15,222 nucleotides of DNA, from positions 1 through 15,222 of the forward strand of contig CAZCSH010000012.1 in assembly GCA_964501545.1 (NCBI GenBank), given 5' to 3'. Made by a program: the position numbers and the translations under genes. The notes beneath the pieces are model-generated. The model saw only the letters and a program-made list of their open reading frames with translations. It did not search any database and was not told the DNA's origin. Origin of the DNA: CAZCSH01 sp964501545 (GTDB lineage Bacteria; Patescibacteriota; Minisyncoccia; Minisyncoccales; RBG-13-42-11). This document shows, one piece after another, positions 1 to 7,033 of the stretch. Within the stretch, counting starts at the first letter, position 1. Every line of letters starts with the position of its first letter.

Positions 1-3000
1 AGACAGCTCAAGAAAGAATGTTCAGGTTCGGTTTGTATTTAACTATTTATGGGAATGATGAAAAAGAAATGCGAGAAGTAGAAACCACTTTAAGGTCAAT
101 TTTAGAATCAAGGTTAATTTATATAAAACCTGCTCTTTATCAACAAAAAGAGGCTTTTGACTCTACTTCTCCCTACGGGCTAGATAAATTAATGGTCCAC
201 ACCACAATGAACACTGGCCCTCTTTCTTCTACCTTTCCCTTTGTTTCTTTTGACTTGAGTTCTAACGAAGGAATTCTTTATGGAATAAACAGACACAATA
301 ACTCCTTAATCTTATTTGACAGGTTTAGTTTGGAAAACGCCAACTCTATTCTTTTTGCCAAGAGCGGCAGCGGGAAAAGCATATTGGGATCTGAACCTGT
401 TTTGATAAAAAATAAAGGCGAAATTCAATTGACAAAAATCGGCTCCGTAGTTGAAAGGCTAATTGAGGAACGCGGAGCTGTTCAAATTGACGAAGAATTA
501 GAAGGAGTAATAAATCCGGGGATTCGAGTTTATAGTTTTGATAAAAACTTAAAGGGAGAATGGTCAAAAGCAACGATAGCCGCCAGGAAAAAAGCGCCGG
601 AAGTTTTTTATAAATTCACTACTCGCAGCGGTAGAGAAATCACCACAACCGGCGACCATAATATGATAGTCCTGAAAAACGGGGAGGCGGTAGCGGCTAA
701 AAGCTCTGAGGTGAAGGAGGGAGAATTTATCCCCCTGCCCAGGGAAGTTTCTGCCACAAATCGCCCTTTAGAATCTATTAATTTATTAGATTTGCTTAAG
801 GATTCTGAGGGAATTTATGTAAGGGGCGCCGATAATATAATCAAAGAAAATTACGAAACTCTAAAAAAATCTTTATTAGATAAAAAATTTGATCAATATC
901 TTTATAAATATCGCGACGGCCGACCCATTTCCATCCAATACCTGTGGACAATCTTGGATTATCTTCAAATAAACTCCGACGATCCGAGATTTAATGGCTT
1001 TAAGTTTGCCTCAAGGAATGGCAAAGACCGAGTTTTGTTTAACGCTGACTTTGAAATTACTTCTTCTTTTCTAAAAATTCTTGGGTATATCGCGGCCGAA
1101 GGAACGGTCACAAAAAATTGCGTGATGATAAGCAACACCGACCCCGAAGTTCTTAAAGATATATCCTCTGCTTTTAAAGATGTTGGGGTTCCTTATTATT
1201 ATGGAAACCGAGGAATAAACAGCGCTTCGCGGGTGTTCGTTGAAATAATAAGATCTTTGGGCGCCGGCGGGGACTCAAAACAAAAGAAAGTTCCGCCATT
1301 TATTTTCAATATCGGAAGAGAGAATGTTTCCCAATACCTTTCTGCTTATCTTGAGGGCGATGGGGGAATAGAAAAAAACAGTTTAATCACCGCGACTTCT
1401 AAGTCTAAAGAATTAATCTCTGAAATTTCTTATCTTTTATATTATTTCGGTATTATCGGGAGAGTCGCGAAGATAAGGAAAAAAGCCATTAATGCCAACT
1501 GGAAAAGCAAAAAAGTTTACTATAAATTATCAATTACCGGTCAAAACAATCTAAGAAAATTCTCCAGGGCTATTAATTTCATTTCCCAAAGAAAAAGAAG
1601 GCGACTTTCGACGATAATCAAGGGAAAAGAAAATACTAATGTAGATATCATCCCAGGGGTTGCTCCGATCTTTAAAGAAATATACCGGCTATTCGGCTGC
1701 CAGCTGCACAAAATTCAAGATATTTCAAATCTATCAAGGGGGCATTACAACCCCTCGCCGGAAAAATTGAAAGAAATGATAGCTATTATTGAAGAGAGGG
1801 TTAGAAAATTTAAAGATTTAACCTCCACTTTTAAAATTTTAAGCGAGCTCCCGGAACTTGCCGCAATAATTGATTTGGGAAAGAACAACAAAGAGTTAAA
1901 CATGGCCCTGTGGCAGACTCTGGGTCAAAGCTGGAGAGTGGTAAAAAACGAAGGGGTAAACCCGCTTTCTAAAAATGCTTTTAAGATTATTGAAACTGTA
2001 ACGGGCGATTCCTACTCCTTAAGAGAAATTAAGCAACTAATTCACTCCGGATTCCAAGAAATGGATTTGGAGATGAAATATTTTAATCCGTCTCTACAAC
2101 CCTCTTTAGCCCAGGGAATTCAACAAAACACCTCTTATGAATTAATCCGAAAAGCGGCTCACCATGTTTGGCAAAGTTATCAAAATGTCTTAACCGACAA
2201 AATCCCCCGGGTTGAAGAAAGGCTGGGTCAGCTAAGGGTTTTAGCTAATTCTCAATTATTTTGGGACCCCATTGTTCAAATTAAGAAAATAAAAAATAGG
2301 AAGGAAGTGTACGTTTACGATTTAACCGTAGATAACGAAGTGTTCCTGGCCGGCCAAGGAGGAATGTTTGTCCACAATTCTTATGCCGTCAAATTGGAAA
2401 TCCTCCGCTCTTTAATGTTAGGGGTAGAAACTATCATCATTGACCCGGAGAATGAGTACCAATTCCTGTCTGACGCAGTAGGGGGTTCTTTCTTTAGTAT
2501 GTCTTTAGCTTCTGAAAATCACATAAACCCCTTTGATTTGGCAAGCCCAACAGAAGATGAAAAACCAGCTGACATTTTACGTTCAAACATTATTAACTTA
2601 GTGGGACTTTTAAGAATAATGCTAGGAGGACTCTCTCCGGAAGAAGACGCTATAATTGATAGGGCTTTGAGTGAAACTTATGCGGCAAAAGATATTACCC
2701 CAGAATCAGATCCTTCTACCTGGCCAGACAAAATCCCTCTAATGTCTGATTTTGAAGAGGTTTTGGAAAGTATGGAAGGAGCAGAATCCCTTGTCAGGAG
2801 AGTAAGAAAGTTTACCAAAGGCACCTTTGCCCAGTTCTTTAACGAGCCAACCAATATTTCCATGGATAAACCCTTTATTGTTTTTGGAATAAGGGATATG
2901 GAAGACGAGTTAAGGCCCATAGCCATGTTCATTATTATGCGTTATATCTGGAACAAGATTCGCTCAGAACTAAAAAAGAGAATTTTGGTGGTGGATGAGG

Positions 3001-3419
3001 CCTGGTGGCTAATGCAGACAGAAGATGGCGCTTCCTTCCTTTACGGAATCTGTAAGAGAGCCAGGAAATATTGGCTTGGGGTTACTACCATTACCCAGGA
3101 CGTGGGAGACTTTATGAAATCAGAATACGGAAAGCCCATTATCACAAACTCTTCCTTGCAAATCCTTTTGAAACAGTCTCCAGCGACAATAGACGTGGTT
3201 CAAAAAACCTTTAATCTGACGGAGGAAGAGAAATATTTGCTTTTGGAGGCAGAAGTGGGAGAGGGTATTTTCTTTGCTGGCCAAAAGCATGTGGCAATAA
3301 AAGTTGTCGCTTCTTATACCGAAGACCAATTTATCACCAGCAGCCCGGAAGAATTGTTGAAAATAAAAAGAGCCAAGGCAGAAACCTCAACAACTCAAGA
3401 ACCTCAAAAAGAATACTAA
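1..3419 (+). CDS. virB4: VirB4/TraC-family conjugation-type ATPase, 5'-partial, interrupted by an intein
   Basis: The reading frame is open from base 3 (T-A-Q-E-R before the first Met at 18), so the gene starts outside the window. Removing residues 121-787 (numbered from the Met at 18) leaves about 466 residues of a VirB4-like ATPase. Visible parts are an N-terminal segment with a conserved-looking SPYG stretch near residue 51, Walker A (GSGK at 117-120 completed by Ser788), Walker B RILVVDEAWWLM at 988-999, and a TQD motif at 1026-1028. VirB4 proteins are cytoplasmic, membrane-associated ATPases that power type IV secretion, conjugation or pilus assembly; here only the ATPase is in view, so the machine it serves is unknown. 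Its TAA stop (3417-3419) lies one base from the stop of the convergent jag gene, leaving no separate terminator. The family call is firm; the exact subfamily is not. Confidence 0.9.
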   Translation, partial: TAQERMFRFGLYLTIYGNDEKEMREVETTLRSILESRLIYIKPALYQQKEAFDSTSPYGLDKLMVHTTMNTGPLSSTFPFVSFDLSSNEGILYGINRHNNSLILFDRFSLENANSILFAKSGSGKSILGSEPVLIKNKGEIQLTKIGSVVERLIEERGAVQIDEELEGVINPGIRVYSFDKNLKGEWSKATIAARKKAPEVFYKFTTRSGREITTTGDHNMIVLKNGEAVAAKSSEVKEGEFIPLPREVSATNRPLESINLLDLLKDSEGIYVRGADNIIKENYETLKKSLLDKKFDQYLYKYRDGRPISIQYLWTILDYLQINSDDPRFNGFKFASRNGKDRVLFNADFEITSSFLKILGYIAAEGTVTKNCVMISNTDPEVLKDISSAFKDVGVPYYYGNRGINSASRVFVEIIRSLGAGGDSKQKKVPPFIFNIGRENVSQYLSAYLEGDGGIEKNSLITATSKSKELISEISYLLYYFGIIGRVAKIRKKAINANWKSKKVYYKLSITGQNNLRKFSRAINFISQRKRRRLSTIIKGKENTNVDIIPGVAPIFKEIYRLFGCQLHKIQDISNLSRGHYNPSPEKLKEMIAIIEERVRKFKDLTSTFKILSELPELAAIIDLGKNNKELNMALWQTLGQSWRVVKNEGVNPLSKNAFKIIETVTGDSYSLREIKQLIHSGFQEMDLEMKYFNPSLQPSLAQGIQQNTSYELIRKAAHHVWQSYQNVLTDKIPRVEERLGQLRVLANSQLFWDPIVQIKKIKNRKEVYVYDLTVDNEVFLAGQGGMFVHNSYAVKLEILRSLMLGVETIIIDPENEYQFLSDAVGGSFFSMSLASENHINPFDLASPTEDEKPADILRSNIINLVGLLRIMLGGLSPEEDAIIDRALSETYAAKDITPESDPSTWPDKIPLMSDFEEVLESMEGAESLVRRVRKFTKGTFAQFFNEPTNISMDKPFIVFGIRDMEDELRPIAMFIIMRYIWNKIRSELKKRILVVDEAWWLMQTEDGASFLYGICKRARKYWLGVTTITQDVGDFMKSEYGKPIITNSSLQILLKQSPATIDVVQKTFNLTEEEKYLLLEAEVGEGIFFAGQKHVAIKVVASYTEDQFITSSPEELLKIKRAKAETSTTQEPQKEY
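378..2378 (+). mobile_element. Intein with LAGLIDADG homing endonuclease, in the VirB4 P-loop
   Basis: This 667-residue insertion begins with Ser121 (SILGSEPVL, intein block A) and ends in FVHN787, followed by the +1 Ser788. Block B is seen as TGDH at 211-214, and block F/G as VYDLTVDNEVFLAGQGG plus the terminal His-Asn. Two LAGLIDADG-type motifs lie at about 353-362 (KILGYIAAEG) and 441-449 (LSAYLEGDG), spaced as in a single-chain DOD endonuclease, each keeping an acidic residue. A basic stretch (QRKRRRL, about 524-530) and a possible helix-turn-helix (about 557-595) follow. Splicing would join GSGK to SYAV and rebuild an intact Walker A motif (GSGKS), which is the strongest support for the boundaries. 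All splicing residues (Ser1, block B His, penultimate His, terminal Asn, +1 Ser) are present and the frame is unbroken, so it is probably active. Splicing itself is inferred. Confidence 0.92.
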
Positions 3420-3420
3420 A

Positions 3421-3882
3421 TTAAGGATAGGGCCTGATAATTACCTTTCTTTCGGGCTCCTCACCAATGCTTTCGGTGGCAATATCTGTTCTGCCAGCTA
3501 ACTCCATATGAATAATTCTTCTTTCGTAAGCTGGCATTGGAGCTAGCTCTTTTTCTTTCTTGGTTAAGGATACTTCATCGGCGGTACTCCTGGCCAACTC
3601 TCTTAAGTAGTTGGTCTTTTTCTTTTTGTAGTCGTTGATGTCTAAGTCAATATAAAAAGGCTCTGTTATCTTTCTTCTAAGGATACTCTTTAAGAGGTGC
3701 TGGATTTCAGAAAGAGTTTGCCCTCCTTCTCCAATCAAGACTTGGGGGCTATCTGTTTTAAGATTTATGGGAAGGGTATTATCTTTTTCCGGCAAAAAGT
3801 CAAGATCTACCTCAAAGCTGGTTTTTTCAAAGAATTCTTTAGTTGTTTTTTTAATTGTCTCTATGTCGGCTGGGCTAAGCAT
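3421..3882 (-). CDS. jag: Jag/KhpB-type KH-R3H RNA-binding protein
   Basis: This 153-residue cytoplasmic protein has a KH-type domain at about 25-80, with the GxxG loop as GEGG at 51-54, followed by DINDYKKKK at 81-89, which matches the usual Jag linker. An R3H domain occupies about 90-150 and carries the Arg and His of ERRIIH at 120-125. It lacks the separate N-terminal Jag_N domain found in longer homologues (usually over 200 residues), which is a compact form. Family members bind RNA and are linked to cell elongation and division control and to SpoIIIJ/YidC. The ATG lies inside the end of yidC (ATGCTTAG, 8-nt overlap), so the two are probably translationally coupled and it is the last gene of the rpmH operon. 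Confidence in the family is high; the specific role is inferred. Confidence 0.9.
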   Translation of the reverse strand: MLSPADIETIKKTTKEFFEKTSFEVDLDFLPEKDNTLPINLKTDSPQVLIGEGGQTLSEIQHLLKSILRRKITEPFYIDLDINDYKKKKTNYLRELARSTADEVSLTKKEKELAPMPAYERRIIHMELAGRTDIATESIGEEPERKVIIRPYP

Positions 3883-4594
3883 TGTTTATTTTTTTAAAAA
3901 CTAAATATTGTTGGCCGATAGAAAATAAAGCAGTTATTACCCAATAAAGACCAATGGCAGAAGGCAAGCGCCACAAGATAAAGACGGTAAATAGGGGGAA
4001 AAGGTAGAGCATCTGTTTTTGCATCATGTCTGAAAACTGGGCTGTCTTATCTTTTGATTGAGGCTTTGTTTTTGGAGTCAGCATCTTTGACTGAAAGAAC
4101 TGAGTGATTCCTGCTAAAAAAGCCAGGATTAGATTGGGATGGGAAAGATCAAGCAGGCCAAAGAAGGCAGGATTAATCATTCCCGGGTTTGGGACAAAGC
4201 TGTAAAGGTAGCCCATCGCTCCCGGAGTCAACCCTCGCCAGAAAACCCGGAAGAGAGCTATTAAAATTGGCAGCTGAATTAAAAGGGGAAGGCAACCGCC
4301 AAAAGGGTTAATCTTTTCTTTCTGGTAAAGAGCGACCATTTCCTTACTTTGTCTCTCTTTGTCGTTTTTAAACTTTTGCTGAATTTCTTGAATCTTTGGT
4401 TGAACCTCTGACAATATTTTTTGCGCTTGGATTGACTTTACCATTAAGGGGTAAAAAACAATCCTTATTAAAATGGTCAGGATAATGATAGCTACCCCAA
4501 AATCCTGGCCTGGAATGTATTGATAAAGCAAAACCAGAGCATTAAATAAGGGCTTATAAAGAAGGGTATTGAAAATGTTGATTAAAAGTTCCAT
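3875..4594 (-). CDS. yidC: YidC/Oxa1/SpoIIIJ membrane protein insertase
   Basis: This 239-residue integral membrane protein inserts and folds other proteins in the cytoplasmic membrane, alone or with SecYEG. It has the short form of the family, without the large periplasmic domain of Gram-negative YidC. Visible features are a first core transmembrane segment at about 32-52 containing the conserved hydrophilic-groove arginine (Arg44 in LIRIVFYPL), a charged cytoplasmic coiled hairpin at about 55-95, the signature INPFGGCLPLLIQLPI at 95-110, and further membrane segments at about 150-170, 196-210 and 212-232. No lipoprotein box is seen at the N terminus. It lies 10 nt after yidD and overlaps jag by 8 nt. 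No clear Shine-Dalgarno sequence precedes the ATG, and coupling within the operon is likely. Confidence 0.95.
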   Translation of the reverse strand: MELLINIFNTLLYKPLFNALVLLYQYIPGQDFGVAIIILTILIRIVFYPLMVKSIQAQKILSEVQPKIQEIQQKFKNDKERQSKEMVALYQKEKINPFGGCLPLLIQLPILIALFRVFWRGLTPGAMGYLYSFVPNPGMINPAFFGLLDLSHPNLILAFLAGITQFFQSKMLTPKTKPQSKDKTAQFSDMMQKQMLYLFPLFTVFILWRLPSAIGLYWVITALFSIGQQYLVFKKINNA

Positions 4595-4604
4595 TGTTTT
4601 TTAT

Positions 4605-4826
4605 TTAAGGCAAATCTATTCCTCCTGGATGCCAGGGAGCACACTTAACAACTCTCCTTAGGCTTTTCCAGCTGCCCTTTAATATCCCATATTTCTCAAT
4701 GGCGGCCAAGGCATAGCTTGAGCAGGAAGGATAAAAGCGGCAGCTCTTCATTAAAAAAGGAGAAATGGCTTTCTGATAAAGAATTATGCTTTTAAGAATG
4801 AGTTTCTTTACCCCGTTAGAAATCAT
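4605..4826 (-). CDS. yidD: YidD membrane protein insertion efficiency factor, start rewritten by a mobile element
   Basis: This 73-residue protein is a small membrane-associated factor that helps YidC-dependent insertion. The family pattern is clear: KSCRFYPSCSSYALAAIEKYG at about 27-47, Cys at 29, 35 and 62, and the CAPWHPGGID ending. The ATG at 4826 and the codons for Ile-Ser-Asn-Gly lie inside the left inverted repeat of the element at 4811-4890, so the MISNG start is element-derived. Family members usually begin directly with a Lys-Lys-Leu type helix, here residues 7-9. Excising the element with one TTTA repeat would give an ATG overlapping the rnpA stop and the start MIKKLILK. The core protein is intact, so it is probably still functional, but its initiation context has changed. 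Confidence 0.93.
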   Translation of the reverse strand: MISNGVKKLILKSIILYQKAISPFLMKSCRFYPSCSSYALAAIEKYGILKGSWKSLRRVVKCAPWHPGGIDLP

Positions 4827-4890
4827 GAAAATTAAATGTTTTTAAAAATTAACTGCCCTTATTAGAAAAATTTATTTATTTCTAACGGGG
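4811..4890. mobile_element. 80-bp MITE-like element between rnpA and yidD
   Basis: The ends are perfect 13-bp inverted repeats: CCCCGTTAGAAAT at 4811-4823 and ATTTCTAACGGGG at 4878-4890. Exact 4-bp direct repeats TTTA flank them (4807-4810 and 4891-4894). The interior is 54 bp, very AT-rich, and cannot encode a transposase. It supplies the current start codon of yidD and begins right after the rnpA stop. The same terminal repeats occur around a second element at 10211-10341. Terminal repeats plus target duplication at two loci, and the restored gene overlap on paper excision, support a non-autonomous transposed element. The mobilising transposase is not in the window. Confidence 0.8.
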
Positions 4891-4894
4891 TTTA

Positions 4895-5230
4895 TCATTT
4901 GCTTATTTTCTCTAAGAGTTTGTCTAACGCCCTTTCTCTTGTTTTAGAATCTTCTTTCTCAACACCGGGGATAGCGACAATAACATTGTCTGCCCCTATT
5001 CTGATTTTCCCCAGACTTAGCCTAACTCTCTCTCTTAAACCTCTTTTAATCTTGTTCCTTAAACTAGCTTTTAAAGAAACCTTTTTTGAGACTAGAAAAG
5101 CAAAGCGAGAGTAGTTAAGGTTGTTCTTCGCTGTCTTGAGGGCTAAACTGTCTTCTTTGAACCCCTTGCCCTGGCTTAAGACCCATTCAATCTCTTTGCT
5201 CTTTTGGAGGCGGTTAATTTTTTGAAGCAT
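4895..5230 (-). CDS. rnpA: Ribonuclease P protein component
   Basis: This 111-residue basic protein is the protein subunit of RNase P, which binds the catalytic RNA and helps 5' maturation of tRNAs. The family signature RNKIKRGLRERVR lies at 58-70 (RNxxKR motif), preceded by the FAFLVSKKVSLKAS strand-helix region that forms the pre-tRNA leader cleft. The length is normal. The ATG at 5230 overlaps the rpmH stop by one base (TAATG), indicating translational coupling. The stop is TGA (4895-4897), immediately followed by one TTTA repeat of the mobile element; the family-length protein ends there, which supports use of TGA as a stop codon. Confidence 0.95.
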   Translation of the reverse strand: MLQKINRLQKSKEIEWVLSQGKGFKEDSLALKTAKNNLNYSRFAFLVSKKVSLKASLRNKIKRGLRERVRLSLGKIRIGADNVIVAIPGVEKEDSKTRERALDKLLEKISK

Positions 5231-5370
5231 TAAGCTTGAACTACAATTCTCTTTCTTTTTTTTCTTCTTCGTCTAGCTAAAGTCCGTCTCCCTCCCTTGG
5301 TCAGTTTTCTTCGCCTAAAACCGTGTGTCCTTTGTCTCTTTTTTCTCTTTTTATGATAAGTTATGGACAT
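5230..5370 (-). CDS. rpmH: 50S ribosomal protein L34
   Basis: This 46-residue, highly basic large-subunit ribosomal protein starts at an ATG (5368-5370) and reads MSITYHKKRKKRQRTHGF, then KLTKGGRRTLARRRRKKRKR and a short IVVQA tail. The THGF, KGGR and LARRRRK motifs identify L34. The usual MKRTYQPS start is replaced by MSITYHKK. Its TAA stop shares an A with the rnpA start (TAATG). A promoter with TTGACC, a 17-nt spacer and TAAGAT ends 7 nt before the ATG, so the message is probably leaderless and this is the first gene of the rpmH-rnpA-yidD-yidC-jag operon. Confidence 0.93.
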   Translation of the reverse strand: MSITYHKKRKKRQRTHGFRRRKLTKGGRRTLARRRRKKRKRIVVQA

Positions 5371-5377
5371 ATTACCC

Positions 5378-5406
5378 ATCTTAACAAAGAAAAAAGGGCG
5401 GGTCAA
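5378..5406 (-). promoter_or_regulatory. Leaderless sigma70-type promoter of the rpmH operon
   Basis: On the minus strand, -35 TTGACC (5401-5406) is followed by a 17-nt spacer and -10 TAAGAT (5378-5383). Seven bases separate the -10 box from the rpmH ATG, so transcription should begin at or next to the start codon. Confidence 0.7.
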
Positions 5407-5483
5407 TTACTGGTCCCAGATCTTCGCCATCCCCATCTTTTCCTCATCTTTTCAACAAGTTCTCTTGTTTTGCCTTGATTTCT

Positions 5484-5583
5484 NNNNNNNNNNNNNNNNN
5501 NNNNNNNNNNNNNNNNNNNNNNNNNNNNNNNNNNNNNNNNNNNNNNNNNNNNNNNNNNNNNNNNNNNNNNNNNNNNNNNNNNN
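5484..5583. other. Assembly gap (100 N) covering the 5' side of dnaA
   Basis: Exactly 100 N, a placeholder length. The missing sequence includes the first base of the dnaA start codon and probably the dnaA promoter and part of the origin. The remaining 113 bases between rpmH and the gap hold the rpmH promoter and a small inverted repeat, AACAAG/CTTGTT with a 4-nt loop (5454-5469). Confidence 0.97.
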
Positions 5584-6932
5584 TGAACAAAGAGGAGCTC
5601 TGGCAAGCAGTTCTTGCTCAAATTCAACTAAACATATCTCAAGCTAACTTCGCCACCTGGTTCAAAGACACTGGCGTTCTTTCTTGCAAGGACGGGCAGA
5701 TTTTAGTTTCTGTCCCCAATTCTTTTGCCAAAGAGTGGCTGGAGAACAAATACGGAAAGACCATCTACAAAATCATTTACAACTTAGATAAAGAAGTAAA
5801 AGAGATAAAGTATGCAGTTGGTAAATCTGAGTTAAAAGCAATAAAAAGGGTTCCCACTATCTCTTTGAGGGCTGGTCAGCTGGAGTTTGAAGAGTTCAAG
5901 GTCCATAAAGAAACCAATCTGAACCCTAAATACACTTTTGAAAACTTTGTTGTCGGTCCTTTTAACGAACTGGCTCATGCGGCGGCTCTGGCAGTGGCTG
6001 AGAAACCAGGCCTGGTTTATAACCCTCTCTTTATCTATGGCGGAGTTGGGCTGGGCAAAACCCATCTTCTCCAGTCAATTGGTAACGCGGTAGTGAAAAA
6101 CTCCCCTCAAAAGAAGGTTAGATATATCCCAGCTGAAAAGTTTACTGCCGGTATCGTCTCTGCTATTAGAAACCATGATGTTGAGACTTTCAAAAATAGA
6201 TATCGAGCGATAGATGTTTTGATTCTTGACGATGTCCAATTCCTGGCTGGTAAAGAAAAGACTCAAGAAGAGTTTTTCCATACTTTTAACGCTTTGTACG
6301 AGGACAACAAGCAAATCGTTCTTTCTTCTGACCGACCGCCGAAAGCCATTCCGGCCTTAGCTGAAAGGTTGCGCTCTCGGTTTGAAGGGGGAATGATAGG
6401 AGATATTAGCTATCCTGACTATGAAACTAGGATTGCCATTCTTAAAGCCAAAGGTCAAGAACATGGCTTCAGTCTACCAGAAGATGTTTTGGATTATATT
6501 GCCAATAACATCCAAAGGAATATCAGGGAGCTAGAAGGAGCCCTGAACAGGTTAATAACTTATCAGAAAATAAACAACCAATCTCCTGACCTGGAGGTGG
6601 CTAATTCCCTTTTAAAGAACCTTTTCCTCTCTCCTAACAAAGTAGCCAGCCCTAAAAAGATTATCCAGATTGTGGCTGAATTTTATGATTTAAGGGAGAA
6701 AGATATTTTATCTTCTTCAAGAAAAAAAGAAGTGGTCAGGCCGCGCCAAATAGCCATGTATTTGCTGAGGGAAGAATTAAAAAGCTCTTACCCTTTTATT
6801 GGTAGGAAATTTGGAGGGAGAGACCACACAACAGCTATTCATGCCTGTGGAAAAATTGTGAAAGAATTGGAAGTTGACGAAAACCTGTCCAATGAAATCA
6901 GTCTAATAAGGCAGAGGGTTTTCAGTGGATAA
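5583..6932 (+). CDS. dnaA: Chromosomal replication initiator DnaA (first base in gap)
   Basis: The gap ends one base before TG-AAC-AAA, so the start codon is NTG at 5583. Reading MNKEELWQAVLAQIQ from there gives a normal DnaA N terminus and 449 residues. Domain I occupies about 1-80 (WF at 26-27). The AAA+ domain runs from about 115 to 335, with Walker A GGVGLGKT at 153-160, Walker B LILDD at 213-217 and the arginine-finger region RLRSRFEGG at 262-270. The C-terminal DNA-binding domain carries the DnaA signature GRDHTTAIH at 412-420. DnaA binds the origin as an ATP-dependent filament and opens the duplex. The linker (domain II) is short. It is transcribed away from the rpmH operon and is followed by dnaN, the standard origin arrangement. 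True start and promoter cannot be read because of the gap. Confidence 0.96.
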   Translation, partial: XNKEELWQAVLAQIQLNISQANFATWFKDTGVLSCKDGQILVSVPNSFAKEWLENKYGKTIYKIIYNLDKEVKEIKYAVGKSELKAIKRVPTISLRAGQLEFEEFKVHKETNLNPKYTFENFVVGPFNELAHAAALAVAEKPGLVYNPLFIYGGVGLGKTHLLQSIGNAVVKNSPQKKVRYIPAEKFTAGIVSAIRNHDVETFKNRYRAIDVLILDDVQFLAGKEKTQEEFFHTFNALYEDNKQIVLSSDRPPKAIPALAERLRSRFEGGMIGDISYPDYETRIAILKAKGQEHGFSLPEDVLDYIANNIQRNIRELEGALNRLITYQKINNQSPDLEVANSLLKNLFLSPNKVASPKKIIQIVAEFYDLREKDILSSSRKKEVVRPRQIAMYLLREELKSSYPFIGRKFGGRDHTTAIHACGKIVKELEVDENLSNEISLIRQRVFSG

Positions 6933-7033
6933 GTTGGGGGGAATTAAGGCCGAAAACTTATCCTCATAATTTAAACTTCTAATCCTTAAGTTATTTTTAG
7001 CTTAAATTAATCTTAAAAATCCTATAATCCACA
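6924..7033 (+). other. Possible origin (oriC) segment: AT-rich dnaA-dnaN spacer with DnaA-box-like sites
   Basis: Three 9-mers each differ by one base from the DnaA box TTATCCACA: TTATCCACT on the minus strand (6924-6932, end of dnaA), TTATCCTCA (6958-6966) and TAATCCACA (7025-7033). The bases between about 6967 and 7022 are very AT-rich and could unwind easily. A weaker site, TTATGGACA (5361-5369), lies at the rpmH start. No perfect box is visible, and the rpmH-dnaA side is lost in the gap, so the origin could lie on either side of dnaA. Confidence 0.35.
7023..7028 (+). promoter_or_regulatory. Consensus -10 box placing dnaN as leaderless
   Basis: A perfect TATAAT ends 5 bases before the dnaN ATG (7034), so a transcript would start at or inside the start codon region. 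No good -35 hexamer is seen at 16-18 nt; TTAAAT at 7002 with a 15-nt spacer is the best. No Shine-Dalgarno sequence precedes the ATG. Confidence 0.5.

Noticed and set aside
378..2378. Difference in codon use between intein and host gene as proof of recent transfer
   Set aside because: The intein uses CGA/CGG arginine codons somewhat more often than the extein, but the counts are small and the overall style is similar.
4895..4897. Possible TGA-as-glycine code, as in some related phyla
   Set aside because: rnpA ends at this TGA at normal family length, and no other gene here has an in-frame TGA.
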